From Anopheles merus (lineage: Eukaryota > Arthropoda > Insecta > Diptera > Culicidae): a stretch of 64,000 nucleotides of DNA. The stretch lies in NCBI RefSeq assembly GCF_017562075.2, contig NC_054085.1:4368566-4432565 (forward strand), written 5' to 3'. Position 1 is the stretch's first letter. Every line of letters starts with the position of its first letter. Position numbers and translations under genes: made by a program. Positions 35,244 through 52,863 of the stretch are shown in pieces. The notes under the pieces were generated by a model. That model was not told where the DNA came from and searched no databases. It worked only from the letters and a program-made list of their open reading frames with translations.

Positions 35244-35398
35244 TATAGTTTGTTCCAAGTTCCCTTCATTCAAGAATTAATAACCATTTAATAAGATCAG
35301 TTGATCTTGATGTCCCAGTCCCAAATGACGTGTCTTAAAATATGCTTTAGAATACGTTTACTGGATGGTTAAAGCCAAGCATCTTATAAGTCTTATAA

Positions 35399-35447
35399 GA
35401 CAGTCTTATAATAGGTTTCAGAACATTTTAAAGGTTTAACAACTTAA
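35399..35447 (+). repeat. Direct repeat copy 1, split by MITE
   Basis: GACAGTCTTATAATAGGTTT to TTTAACAAC, ending in TTAA, continues after the MITE at 35978 as TTAAAGACTGTTAAGCATCT. Joined, the two parts match copy 2 at 36044-36110. Confidence 0.85.
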
Positions 35448-35977
35448 CCTTTAAGTTGGCAACCGGATACCCGGGTATTTTTTTCAACTTCGAACTGCAA
35501 TAACTTTTGATTCATTGCTTTTATTGGCCTGAAATTTTCCGTAGCCTCCCAACTTTTAAGTTATGATTTTTTGGTGCAAAAGTTGTAATTTTAAACAGCC
35601 TGTAAGTATTTTATTTTGATTTTTTTTTTAACTTTACCACGTAAGTTGGCAACCAGCATACCCGGGTATTCCATACATTTTGTATGGAGAATGACGTTTC
35701 TCTTCTTCCTCTTTTCGTATTGTGCTTATTTTTTAATCAAATTCAGGCGATTCCAAATTTAAATTCGACCGTTATTTTTATAATAAAATGAAAAAAAACT
35801 TAATGAATAAATGAAATAGAAGAGAATATCTGGTCGGCATTACTTGCTTACAGCATTAAAATATAGAAAGCATTGTTTACCTATGAAAATCGTTATTTTT
35901 TTGCATAAAAACGTGTGGAATACCCGGGTATGCCGGTTGCCAACTTACGTGTGTAAATCTGGTTGCCAACTCTACGG
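35448..35977. mobile_element. TTAA-flanked MITE (piggyBac type), 530 bp
   Basis: The element lies exactly between two TTAA tetranucleotides (35444-35447 and 35978-35981). Its ends begin CCTTTAAGTTGGCAACC and CCGTAGAGTTGGCAACC reading inward. The block AAGTTGGCAACC with ATACCCGGGTAT recurs at the left, in the middle (about 35641-35670) and, inverted, at the right (about 35920-35955), giving subterminal repeats. No transposase is present. TTAA targets and CC-starting ends point to the piggyBac superfamily. An unoccupied version of the site at 36090-36093 supports the boundaries. Confidence 0.85.
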
Positions 35978-36043
35978 TTAAAGACTGTTAAGCATCTATA
36001 AAAGACATGTTAAAACTATGTGGCTCCTATTATAGTTTTAACA

Positions 36044-36110
36044 GACAGTCTTATAATCGCTTTCAGAACGTTTTAAAGTTTTAACAACTTTAAAGACTGT
36101 AAAGCATCTT
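36044..36110 (+). repeat. Direct repeat copy 2 (empty MITE site)
   Basis: GACAGTCTTATAATCGCTTT runs through ACAACTTTAAAGACTG to AAGCATCTT. It holds a single TTAA (36090-36093) exactly where copy 1 holds the MITE. Confidence 0.85.
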
Positions 36111-40213
<4,103 letters not shown>

Positions 40214-43200
40214 TTATGTTAAGTAAAACAATTTTAGCTTACATAGTCAGTCTTTCGTCAGCCACAACGACACTACCGCGGAATGTACATGTACTGTCAT
40301 ATGTTATACTAGATAAAGCAAAGATGTACTGAATATGAAGGAACTGCACATATAACATTTTCTATATTACAGCGGTTTTCCAAATTCCAAGAGCGATTAC
40401 AAATTACAGAGAGTTGATTGTATACGCCTGTAGTGCCTAAACACTTTTATCTAATCGTTTAAAATGTTTAAAGCCAAAATTAATTTTACCAATTATCAAA
40501 GTTAAAATAATTGAAATACACTTTCTTCTAACTAATCCCTGAGCACTTGAAACATACATCCACTGTAGCTACTGTGGATATTCATAGTCCCAGTGATTGA
40601 TGTTTTTTGAGGCGTTTTTCATTAGCCCAATTAAAAATAAATATTAATCATGACCTCATGAAAGAAATTGCCCGGATAAATACACAATCAGACTCTTCTT
40701 CAATGGTCACGCATATTTACGATTCCACAGGCAATCCAACGGTACGCTACCGAGCCCGGTAAACAATTTATTTTTAAATGTTTCGAACAGTTTGCCAGCT
40801 TTTTCTTATCTCGACTCGTAGTACCGAAGGAGAAATGTTCTACCCGTTGCAAGACATGATGGTGGATTAATGTTAACCAAAACCATCACTGTCAGCGAAC
40901 TAAACCAAATGAAATCCATCATCATCCCCAGCATAAGTACGCCTTCACCAAGCGAAGAGTTTTCTTGTTCATTCTTCACACTGCTGTTACTGCTGGTGCC
41001 GTTTTCTCCTCAAATGCACGGCCCTGGACGGGGTCGGCAGCAGTGTACCCACTTGAAGGGCAGCTACTCCGTTACAGTTACATTTCCCTGATCGATTCGT
41101 TCGGCTTCCCTCGGGTGGCGCTGACATTGACGAATGATGAAGATGGTCTAAAAGATCCACACGCACACATATACGCCGTGTACATTTGTTTGGTGAAAAC
41201 AGAAGGGCAACTAATCTACCGTCAGCGTGGCAATGTAATTTGTTTTGCTACTGCTGTTGCTGTTGCGGATTGCACTACCGCGGGCAGGACGCTTTCTGTC
41301 CGCGCTGCCTTGCAGTCAATCAGTAGATTGAGCAAATTGACACTAAAAAACGATTGCTTTACAATCGTGCTCAGATGGTTTACTATTGATTGACAGAACC
41401 AGCCGACAGTAGTGTGGTTTACACTGATACGATTTATTCGTGAGCGTAAAACTACTGCTCTCCACAGCCTGACAAATCTTGGAAAAAGTGTACAAAAACC
41501 ACATGGATTTAGGATGGTCAAATTAGCAAGAGTACCAAGTACCGGCAAAGGCTAGAGGCTAACAAAAAATGAATGAAATTTGTAGCCAAAGAAACACACT
41601 TTCATAAATTTGCTCCAAGCTTGAAACCACGATATTTCGAATGGCAACATAATTAACGGAACTAACCGAGCCTTCAGCTACCATTAGATCTTAATCAGTC
41701 TCTGCTGTTTATCCAGCTTGAGAGTGTGGTTAATCATTAGGTGAGCTTGTAATTAGCGAATACGGTTTGAATCATGTTTGCATGGATATATTTTCGTGAT
41801 ATTTTTTTTTTTTTGTTTTCCTTAAGCGTATCCGCGGAGGCATCAGCATAAGTTAAACAGAAATTATTCTTTCTGTTCTTCTCAACAAAATAGATACCGG
41901 CGATGTTTTCTATGCTTAACTTAGTTTACTGCTACATTTTTTAAACTAATCTCTTTGATGTTGTGGGTGATTTATCTCCTAAGATGCTTACGCCTATTGA
42001 TGTTTGAATAATGAACAGTGACATTCGATTGGAAAAGAGCATTTACTAGTGTGGCTTTCTTTTGCGATCCTTTCGATTCGTTTCACAACGTTAGGCATCA
42101 CCACGTTACCGTCCGTTTGAGTCATTCATGGAGTGTTATTTATACCCGCTCAAGGATGAAATCTCATTCGCTGGTATTGATGGTTCCGAAGGGACTGCTA
42201 CAAAAAAACCCGAGCTGTTCAATAAAATGAATGCTGCTGAAAGCTTTGAAGCAGAAAAAACGTCATGATCTAGTTGTGACCTTTGTCACTCTGACAAATC
42301 GTTATGATATGCGTTGTGCGGTAGAGAAATGGCTAAGGATGTAATCATTTTTCACGACAGGTAAGAAATAACGTTCCACACGCAGCAACAATACAAAAAA
42401 AGTGAACGACAAGCATCATTACTCGATGCGAAGGGTGTTTTTGGTAACCCAATCTTTTTAATACCCATGAAGCTGGTTAAGGATTTTATTCACTGTCGTT
42501 TATCACTGTGTTGTCAATAATCCGTGTCTGATTTGCTGCACTACGCTTTCATTTCGCTGAAAGGTTTTCCAAGTCGCACACTGCATTTTATCAAAACACT
42601 GCGGTGTAGTATTGTATGATCATATTACTGATTGTTTATTTCTTTTCACAAAGCCAAAAGGCCTTATTTGTGCTTAGTATGCATGTTAAAACAATTTTTT
42701 TAACATCACTACATAGTTGAATTTTATTATCCCTTGAGTAGTTTTATGTTTGTAATACATAACATCATCTCATTTGCGTATCTCAACCAATTACATTTAT
42801 AGTATAACTCACCTAATTTTTCATTCAATGAAAACATTTCTGTTATACAAATGTTTTTTTACTATAGTTTTTAATAATGTATTTTATTAATAATTAATAA
42901 CGTGTAATGTGTATGTAATGTGTTTGTAATTATGATACGTAGAACGTGTAGGAGTTGATTTGACCAATAAGCAGCAAACGACACTACAGATATGGTATAA
43001 TGTGGGAAGCGTCACGTATTGATCGGGCCGATTATTCACGGATGCTCGAAATCGTTCGATCGTGGATAAGGTTAAGATATTATGCAGATATCCACACGAA
43101 TGAGAAGAAGTAGGACCACTTAAAAAGCTTGGTTTAGTTTACGTTGAGTTAATTATAGAGTGAAACAAATAACCTGTTGCCAACATTGCAACACTTCTTG

Positions 43201-43234
43201 TTCTTTGGTGATAAACAATTCTTGCGGTCATGCC

Positions 43235-43305
43235 TGCCTAGAAAGGTTTCATGGCCATAATAACCAGATAGTAAATCCTTACTACCAGGTAATGGACGAT
43301 CCGGA
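43235..43305 (-). mobile_element. Faint SINE subfamily B fragment
   Basis: AGATAGTAAATCCTTACTAC followed by GGACGATCCGG resembles the complement of the middle of the copy at 4249 (GATAGTCAAGTCCTTACTAC). Both ends are lost. It was recognised by eye only. Confidence 0.35.
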
Positions 43306-46300
43306 TGGACATCGAAGCCTTACGGCCTTCTATTGAATCTATTGAATCAACTTATCACCAAAACAAAGCTTTTTACATAGTTTGTCCAGTTTTCCGATCG
43401 AGGTACTGCATGCTATGTGCCGAACCTGTAACTAATATTGAGATTTCTAAATAACTCTTATACAGTGAGTTAGTTAGTTCTTTTCTTTACATTTCTAAAT
43501 TTTGTTAGTATGTACAATAGTTTAAAAGCCTTACGCGATAATGGGTACGAAACTATGCTCTCTCCTCATTCAATTCTATGCTTAATGGCAATCTTGGCTG
43601 GAAGTACTTGGTAGATTTCCAACAATTGCAAAATTTAGGAACAACTTAATTAAGGGGAAAATTACAATTGGAATTGAAAACCTCTTGGCTGAATAACTTT
43701 TATACAAAACTAAGCTATTTAAACCGTTAAACTAAGCTATTGTATAAATATGCCAGACATGTCTTGAAGTAATGACATGAATAAGCAGAAGTAATGTAAA
43801 TTTAATCTCTTCAATCATACAAATAATCACACAAACCTAAGGTTTGCTCGAACCTTTACTATGAAATACTGTTATTAAATAAACTTATTTGCATACACCA
43901 CATGGATCAGGATAAAAACACGCGCCGTCTACTAGCAATGACACACCTAAAACACAGCTTTACGTACAAAGTTTTATTTACCCTCTAACCATCAACGGAA
44001 AAAACAATTACACAACAACATCGTGCGAAAGATAATATCAAAAAGAAGTTTTATGTAATCCACAACTTACAACTGCAAGTTTTCCTTTCAGTGCAAACCG
44101 ATATAACAGGATTAACGCCTCGGAAAGTTAAGTCAAACTGGCCGCGACTAGCATGAAAGCAGCGATAAAATAATCGCGCTTCCGCTTGTAAGGAATAATT
44201 TTCTTTCCGGCCGTTTCTGTTCCTTGCTGTTTTGCTCGTATCTCAGGCAGAGCACTACACCTTCAATCACCATTTTGCATGTTGCGAAAATCATTACAAT
44301 GCATAACATCTCGTTAAGGTGCAAAGTACAGCAGCGCACCAGCCCTTTGCATACGCAAGTACATTGAAGAATAAAAAATATGCTCGCCAGCACCCGGTTT
44401 TAAATTTTCCGGAACAGTTTCTCTTTCATCCGCTTCTTTCTTCCATAGATTCAATTTCCAGTGCGTCCTTGGACTCGTGAAAGCACCATGTATACACACG
44501 GTCAAGCAGGGCCGAGGTAAGGCAACCCTTACCGGCCTGAGCCTATAGTTCCCATTACAACAAAAGCCGCCCGTAAAGAAAGCTTCGGCAGGGTGGGTTT
44601 TCTGCAAATTACACGTATAACTCTAAGCTTATCAGCAGTTTTCATCCTACGCGATTGTATTGTAGGTAATGAGAGGGAAGGAAACACTACACACAGACAC
44701 ACACACACGTACGTTACGGTACATTTCCATCCGTCTATTCGTGAGGTTGTGCCACAAATTTACTAGCACGTTCGTTCGTTTGCAATGTGAAGGTTTTTTA
44801 TGTCTTCCTGTTTTAACTCCCCCGCCTTGCAGATGGTTCAAGCTCCGTACGGATCAACGCGGCTGCATTGATATGCATCCCTGACAACGATAATGAGAGT
44901 GGGTTGTGCTACCTTAATAATGCAAAACGGCCCCATTCATCAGGCTTCTGACGATGCACGGATACGATCTGAAATGTAGCTCAAACGGTCGTAGCGTGAG
45001 GACATACCGCGGGCACAGAGTTCATTTCACCTTGTTGCATCCAAGCAGCGGTAAAGCAGCTGACCAGTTTAGATGAGTTGAGCTAAGAAGCATGGTCGAA
45101 GCCAGAGACAATGTTACGCGTGTGTTTAACGTTGTTTTTGTCGGTGGCCTTAAAGGTGTTTATAACTTGTTTCATAGTTTCTGTTGAAATGTGTTTCATC
45201 GATTTAGCTACCAACGGAAGGAAAATGTTGGATAAGTGCTAAAAATCGCAATTAATTGTTATGCAAGTGTTGTAACACACTCCATCCCGAGCCCACTGCA
45301 GCTAGATGTTATTTGGTGGCAAATCTTTCAAACTCTCTAAACCTCACGTACGCAAGTAAGATTAACAATTATTGCTCGAATTGTTCAACAGCGAAACAGT
45401 TGGATATCAATCTGAATGTAAATCTAGCTCACATTCGCTTCGCTCCATTTGCGTGTACTGTTGATAATCTCCTTGTACGGCCGTTCCGTTGAATTCTAGA
45501 CATCCTATGGTATGCACTACCGGTCACTGCTATTGTTTTCTTATCGGATATTGCTTTTGTACGCCTTCCGGCCGTAGCATCTATGTTCGCCTCCCTGGAC
45601 GGGATCTGAGTACGATGTTCCCCTCCTAATGGATACGCATCCCGAGCAGGAGCTGTTACGCTGCAGTCTCTACAATGAAGCCTTTGTCGTCACCAAGCCG
45701 GTCAACCATGAGTCGGATAAACAGCTTTCACACTGAAAAACCGGAACCATTCTGCCTCCCCTTCTCGGTGCAGGCCAGTTCAGTTGTGTGGAAAGGACAA
45801 AGTTAAAACACATCTGCACACCTCCGTTTTCTGCACTTACTGATCCACTCGGTTTCTTTCTCGGTTTCCACTGGTTCGATGCAATTTAGTATCCAGCAGC
45901 TGGAAAGCATTCCAGGATCCATGTCGGTACAACTGTACCGACGACTGTTTCTGATATCAGCCACCACGTCTATTCCGTCCTCGCATTGGGAAGAAAATCA
46001 ATGACAAGCCAGCGAAATAAAAGTATTGATCCTATCCAATTGGTTGAATCAATATTGCCTGCAATATCGTTCAATATCGGTGGTCATCCTCTCGGGAGCG
46101 AATCTCGCACTGCAGCGGCTAGTTCGTCTGCAGCAAACCGCACTCACCCCTCCGATGACAACGTTGGTGACGACGAACGATCGACATACCGCTATCACAG
46201 CACCGCCAGCATGGTCTAAGCTGGTGCTTACCCACCAGGGCCGTCCCGCCAGATTAATCCAATCAATTCGGTGTCGGGAGCGTCGTGTCACAAAGATAAA

Positions 46301-47417
46301 CACGTAAAGTTTGCAGAGGGGCAATTATTTCCAGCTGGCAAGGTTATTATGACTTTATTGACACACACTTGACACTTTTGGAGAGAAAAAAAGCTCCTCC
46401 CAGTGCAATGGCATTGCCTGGTGCACCGGCAATACGGACCAGTGCGGATTGGCATTAATTGGACGAGGAGGGCAACACTGCTCAGCAGTTCAAAACCGAC
46501 CGAACAGGCGCACAGCCAACGACGAATGTCGAGCTGGATTGCAGGAAAAACTTTGCAGACTAATGGCACGCCATTGCGGGATGATGTTCTGTGCGTTGAC
46601 CCATTCCGCTGTGAAAATGGTTGGAAAAATAAATCATGCATTGATTTCGATGCACTTTTTGGAGGGATAAGTTTTGTCGGAAAGTCTTTAAGATAGAATG
46701 CGCGTGAGTGAATCGATAACTTTTGTGCAATAGCATTCGGGTTTTTTTATACTCGAAAAAACTAACACATTATAAATAACTGTTTTCTTAAGGGATGCTG
46801 CTTTCCATGACTGGTGCTTCATATGAATCGAATGAACGTGAAAGGTTCAATATGCTACTATTTTGGAAGGATTCATTTGAGTCTTTCTTTCATAATGTTT
46901 AACGATTACCGTTATAAAAATAATTATAAGACTAGTTTTCAAAGCATTTGAAAAGCTATGATTTAACGAAAATACACACTAAATACGATCGCTGCTAATG
47001 TTTGACAATAGCCACAGCCATAGCCGTAGCACCTGAGGTATACATTAAAACTAATTGTAAATTTGAATATCAATCAATCAATCAACCAATATCATCAATA
47101 ATATATTTGGAACAATTTTTGACAGCAAAGCAAAAATCTTTAGCAGTTGGTGAGCGTAGTTAATAACGTTTTCATTGACGTTGTGAACATAAAACGTGAC
47201 GACGTAGGCTTCTCCTTGAAAGTAGCAGCTGTATTACATAACACAATTATGCACCCTTCCCTCTCTATATAATAAATCGGAGCTCTCCACGGGGACTGCT
47301 ACAACCGAGCGCTACGTAAAGCAGTCTATAAGGTTATCCGTTAATTTGCGATTCCCAGAACAAAAACAGTGAATCAACTGCGGAAGAGAACGCGTTCTAC
47401 CACCCAACACCATCCCG

Positions 47418-47434
47418 TATCACCTGAGGTGATA
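47418..47434. promoter_or_regulatory. Palindromic double E-box-like site
   Basis: TATCACCTGAGGTGATA has 8-base arms around one central base and contains CACCTG/CAGGTG-type half-sites of the kind bound by bHLH or Snail-like factors. A related CACCTGAGGT occurs at about 47030. Function is unproven. Confidence 0.3.
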
Positions 47435-47719
47435 CTCACCCCATACGCAGGATATGACCATTTACAACATCCTTTCCCATCCCATAAAGCAGCGGTCGGC
47501 AAACTTTTAAAGTAAAGTAATGCGTAAGTAAAGGGCCAAATTTAGCTAGTAATCCAGCGTTGTGGACCAAGGAGCGTTTTTTTTATTGCGCTCACATTAT
47601 TACAGTATAAAATTTAAGAAATCAAATAATTGGTAAACGATATCAAACAATGGAAACAGTAATGTTGTTGTTTTTATTCTGTAATTATATCATTCCAAGT
47701 AAACCTGAAGATGGTAATT

Positions 47720-47922
47720 CTTCTTCTTTGGTACAACAACCGTTGTCGGCCAAGGCCTGCCTTTGTACCCACTAGTGAAGTGAGCTTGGCTTTCAGTGAC
47801 TTATTGTTACCATAGCAGGATAGTCAGTCCTACGTATGGGAGCACGGTCTATTCGGGGCTTGAACCCATGACGGGCATGTTGTTAAGTTGTAGGACTTGA
47901 CAACTGTACCACCAGATCGGCC
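47720..47922 (-). mobile_element. SINE subfamily A
   Basis: A full-length copy on the minus strand with TTCTTCTTC at the left (its tail) and the complementary B box GGGCTTGAACCC at about 47856. Imperfect duplications (GAAGATGGTAATT and TAAGGTCGGTAATT) flank it, suggesting an older insertion than the 30491 copy. Confidence 0.88.
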
Positions 47923-48156
47923 CTAAGGTCGGTAATTACTTTTTTAAAGTAATTGCAAAGATTTATCAGTTAAGGATCGGCAACAGAGTGCGCAAAAGTG
48001 TGATCAGTCAAAACTACAAGGCAATATCGCTTTATTACGACCTTTTATTACCATTCTTCAAAAAATATGTAGGTATACAAAACAGTACAACATCCTTAAC
48101 CGGTGAAACATTATTGAGACAAAAGTACATTTAGTTACTATGAAGTACTGTTTGGC

Positions 48157-48216
48157 TCTTAAGCAATACGGCCTTTTTGGACCGTTACTCCTGAATAAAA
48201 AAAAAAAATAAAAAAA
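48157..48216 (+). mobile_element. Extremely truncated poly-A LINE insertion
   Basis: About 60 bases ending CTCCTGAATAAA and an A-rich tail are flanked by perfect 14-base duplications AAGTACTGTTTGGC (48143-48156 and 48217-48230). The content looks like the last few dozen bases of a poly-A non-LTR element (AATAAA signal plus tail). ACGGCCTTTTTGGACCGTTA forms a small hairpin just before the signal. Confidence 0.8.
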
Positions 48217-48230
48217 AAGTACTGTTTGGC

Positions 48231-51200
48231 AAATTTATAACTGATTCCATATGAAAAAAAAACTCTTTGAAAATCTTTGTAAAATACAACTGTGTCACAT
48301 AATCACAACAGGTATGTAATATACTAAAAATTTAACATTAATTGAGACTATAATGATTGGTCCGTAAATCCATATTACAATAATCAAAGTTGGAAGAGTT
48401 CGACGGTATAAAGTTTTATACTAAAAGACGTAAAGTAGTTTTTATATGAATAGGTTCTTTCCATTTTTCAACATCAGATAAATCCTTTCACGGGCCGAAC
48501 CCTCTAAGTTGACTAGTTTTAACGTTTTAACGAACACGTTTTTTTTTTAAATCGTCCAATTCAAAGATTAAGACTCCATTTCATCCACTACAATACCGAT
48601 GCAGCTGATCAAGCACTTCAAGCTGAAAGAGCGCTTGAGTTTGATAAAAAAATATGCCTTCGAATCCATCTCCATATGAACAGCAGATAATCCAGCACAA
48701 AAAATGGCCTTTATTTTGGCGAACTGCAACGATCACGAGCAAGATATCATATTTTTAGCATTTCGAGAATTGCTATTATAATTTCTAGATCGAACTGAAG
48801 ACAAAATTGGATAAAAAGGCCACAAAAACACGAAACGAACGAACATAATCGTAGAATTTTATAAAAGACAAGCTTAGGTAATTTGAAATAAAATTTTTAA
48901 ACTGTTTTGTAGAGTGTGCTAACACTTTTTCTTGTTTTTTTTAATGTCATCACTTTTAGAAAACATTTCATTTTAAACGCAAACATTGTAAAAAAAAGTG
49001 TTTGTAATATTTCGTTAGATTCTAAATTACTTCGGAAAGCAACAAACAAAGCCTTATAAGCAGTATAAGAAACATGTTGGAATCATTACTACAATGTGTG
49101 ACACATATTTACTTGAAGCAATTATAAAACATACATTTTCAAGCAAAACCATCCAATTGCGTGTCTTGTTCAACACCTATCGATGCAAAATCATAAAAGA
49201 TATTTGCATATATATTAGCAAATTAATAAACGCGCCCACGAACGCTCATGAGTGATGGCTATAAATTTTACAACATGTTTATGACACGACACCATGCCAG
49301 CAATGCACATCTCATGTTTGAACATTGCGTGACATTTTCCGATGTATGTTTTTCCATCAAGTGTAATTTGCAAATGGGTGTGCTAGGAAATAAGCCTTTC
49401 TGTATTACATTCGTCCTCGTTTGCACGTGACTAATCGACGATTGCAGTTAACGCCGATGGCCACAATGTGTACCAGGTATGTAGGGAGTATTTTAAATTA
49501 TATTTTTCGGTGTGTAAACTGATACCAAGCGTTACAACAAGCGTACCATTGGAGTTTTAATTTTAAAACGAAACGATTAAAAATAGTGTGAAAAAGTGAA
49601 CAAAATAAAAATTCAAATAACTCATATGCCCAAACTGTCTCACATTAATCATGAAAGCTTTTGCTCCTGATGCCTAAACTATCCTTCAAAATGGATTACG
49701 CAGCAGCTTACGCGTGCCATCTATCTCCGCTCTAATGCGTAACGCTTTGATGGTGCCGTTTTGTGAAATAAGATTCGTGACATTCTTATCCCAGCAGCAT
49801 GTGCTACCTCCGTCTGCTCTGGCTAAACTTATTCATCAGAATTAATCACACGCATGCCTTGCAGCCCGGGACTGGAATGCAAGCTCTGCATACTATTTTC
49901 GGGCTATGCTAGGTTTTTCGGGATGATCAATCGCAAAACTATGCTAACGGTGAATAGATCTCCGAGCACATGCCGTTACGAGTCAACGATCAAAGTTATT
50001 CGCTAAGGTTGCCTCCTGTCCGCCTGGGCGCGCCCGCGGTCACATCCCTAACGTAAGCGTCGCCGCTAGCGTTAATGCGAGCCGGTAATTTACGTGCAGA
50101 AGATAAATCGTCGCCCAATGGTAGTTGCATGCCGGATCTGGCCCGAAAGCAGTCGAGTAGAAACGAGAATCGGAAGGGATTTTGTAGCCATCCAATTTAT
50201 TTCAATCCTGTCTGGTGGCATACTTCAGACGGAATACTGATAGTAATTAGTTAATTTCATGCCCTAATAGGTTTCGTTTTGATCCGTTTTCCTTCGAATG
50301 TGGGAGCTGCCAACGTAATAGTGTCAGGATATGGAACGAACTCGCATGGAAACAAATGTAGTTCAAATCCAAATATGACCGGGTTTTTGAAACCATTAAT
50401 ACATATGCGGGTAGTATGACGCAGTACGGTTCCATTACTTAAAGCTGGGGTAAATATATTTATGATAGATTTTTGGTAGATGTAACAACACACAAAAAGT
50501 TAAATATGATACTTTTATTTTTTTACTTACCGTCATGTCAAAACAAAACAAAAACTTTGGATTTTACCCAATAGTAACATTGCAGCGAACTAACGTGTGA
50601 ATTTGGGTACGTCTTTATTACAGCGTTTATTCCATTTAATGAAATAGTATTAAATTCGGTACAGACGTTTGATATTGTTTCCATAAGGAAGGGGAAATTG
50701 ATTCGTTTCGTTTTTTTTTGTAACAGAACTACAATTCGAACAATTTTGCCCAGCCCGTTACCCTCTGCCCAGTTCGGCAAGTTTTACACATTAATCGCTC
50801 GATTCATGTACAAAAACATATTTTATTGTATATTTAGCTTTACCTCTGTTGTCTCATATTTCGTACCATACTTCCGATAAAATCTGGATCACATCGTACG
50901 AAGCAAAGTTTGCGGGATTCGGGATTTTTTCGTTTAAAAACCATCCTGCGACGCAACAGTTTGCTATTATCATTGTGCTACACCTTTCATCACTATACTA
51001 TGCCATTAGTAGTCGTAAGAGCTGTAAAAACCTATTCGTTGGGCTTCGACGTATGTTTATCCTGCAGGGCGGTGAGGGAATATTGGCTATTAAATTTACA
51101 TCTAACCTCCATTAGCACTGATGCCTTTCTGCCTTTTCAACCGGGAGAATCAAATGTGTAATATTTACCGATTTTAAATCTCTTCGAATGCGCTCGACAA

Positions 51201-52223
51201 CCTCACGGGCAACATCTTTTGAACATCGGTTCCACACCTACAGTATGTGTCGTGTTTGTGATGAAATATGATGATGCACTAGCTTAATTGATCTACCACC
51301 ACGGTTTGTTAAACTATAGCCGTTCGTTGATTAATATATTCCAGCGGCTGTAAACATACCAAATGAAACATTCCAGCTGTCAAAGCATCCCGCCTCTCTC
51401 CCTGTTCGCTCCCTCTGTTTCTCCTAACCGATTGGACCATCCGCATAGTTCCCTTCCCCCCTCCTTCCTCCCCTGGACGGTAACCAAAGGGAAAACTAAT
51501 GTCTTTTTTGTGCTGTTGCTGTATATCGGAATTCCGCACAAACAAACCTCCATTAACCGAACGCTATGAATTCCGATGATGAATGCATTCGATCGTACCT
51601 CCGTGCATATCCTTTCTGCCTTTCGTCCCGTGCGCAAGCAAGCAACAACTCAATCAAACAATTTTAATCGAAACACCATCGCACCTCTATCGCACGCTAA
51701 CATAACGAACCGAGAACGTATGGGTACGAAGTTCGCTAGGGCGATTTGAAGTTCGTGATGAGCAGAAGAGGAAAAACAAAAGGCAACGGGCTATGGGAAC
51801 AATCCGTTACAAAAATCTATCATGATCAATAAATTAAACAAATCCGCATTGCTTAAGCCCACTCGACCCCGATTGAAAAAAGCGATAAATATTTCACGTG
51901 CTACCAAAGGCACTCAACTGTATGTGAACACCATCATCATCAGCAACAACAAAAACATCGCCATCATCATATCCATAATCGGACTCGTAATTTATATCTG
52001 TAAGTGCTATAAGTTCGAAAGATGTTCATTGCCGTAGTTTGTTTTCTTTCTTTCCGCCTGCCAGTGCGTGTTGTGGTACGGAACTCGTGAGCTCAGGTTT
52101 TTTTTGTTTGTTTCCGAATTCCGTCCCAGATTCCCAGCTCTGCCGTCGCACGCCGCGATGGTGCATGATGCACGAAATGTCATCCATCAAATATTACTAC
52201 CAAAGGAATCATGCGTGTTTATT
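48231..52223. other. Non-coding stretch left of the receptor gene
   Basis: No supported gene. GC-richer DNA begins at about 49730. This stretch lies downstream of the receptor and may include its 3' UTR near its right end. AATAAA in the minus strand (TTTATT at 52218-52223) is a candidate poly-A signal about 640 bases past the stop. Confidence 0.4.
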
Positions 52224-52290
52224 TGCATGTATGGGTTGTGTGTGCATATATGTGTGTGTGAGTCTGTGTGTGTTTGTGTGAGTGCGGTAG
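52224..52290. repeat. GT-rich microsatellite-like tract
   Basis: Imperfect (TG)n with ATA and AG interruptions over about 60 bases. Confidence 0.75.
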
Positions 52291-52863
52291 AATATATGGA
52301 ATCCAAATTCCTTCACACGATGGATACTTTTGGAGCGCGTGTTGGCTCACTGCCATCGTTTCACGCGCGATCACGCACGCGATCGACTGCGGTGGTGGCA
52401 ATGCGGAGCAGAAAGTGTGTTGAGCGCAACCGAAGAGATTAACACGAGCGATCTTACCGTGATCGACCAGGCGATTGGGCCGCACCGGATGCTTTACACT
52501 AGTACAAAAACACATGCATGCTTCCCCATGGTTTGTGACATCGTTAACATTAATTTATCACATAAATAAGTTTTGCTTACTTCCCCTGTTGCCTTCGTGC
52601 GATTATCCCTTGGTATGACTTTTACTGTTTAACTACTTCACTTTTGGCAATGTTCATTCAACACAAGAGTTGTAGCGCTTTCGGTTCTGGTTTCGTTCGT
52701 ACTCTAGAGTATAGCTGTGTCAGCTTAGTGAAATCTGTTTCATACTCCACCCCGACTTTAAACTACATTTTACTTAACATTTTTGACAAAAAATTGATTT
52801 AGCTCGAAAGAACACACCAGTGCCCTTAATGCCCTAGGATCCATTACCAACCACTTGTACGAG

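Larger units (their letters stand above)
47490..48520 (+). mobile_element. hAT-like element, left end and possible body
   Basis: CAGCGGTCGGCAAACTTTTA at 47490, followed by AAAGGGCCAAATTT, is a typical hAT-superfamily terminal sequence. A CACGGGCCGAACC block at about 48490 resembles sequence near the opposite end of such elements, but the expected terminal complement is missing there, so the right border is a guess. A SINE and a short LINE tail lie inside the interval. No transposase was seen. Confidence 0.4.

Noticed and set aside
40965..41393. 142-codon plus-strand frame
   Set aside because: No domain, signal or conserved motif was seen, and an open frame of similar quality lies on the opposite strand. 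It was not supported as a gene.
46026..46696. Cluster of overlapping open frames on both strands
   Set aside because: A GC-rich stretch naturally has fewer stops. None of the translations looks like a protein family.
47266..47275. TATA-box-like TATATAATAA
   Set aside because: No initiator, transcript or coding region could be linked to it. Such words are common in AT-rich DNA.
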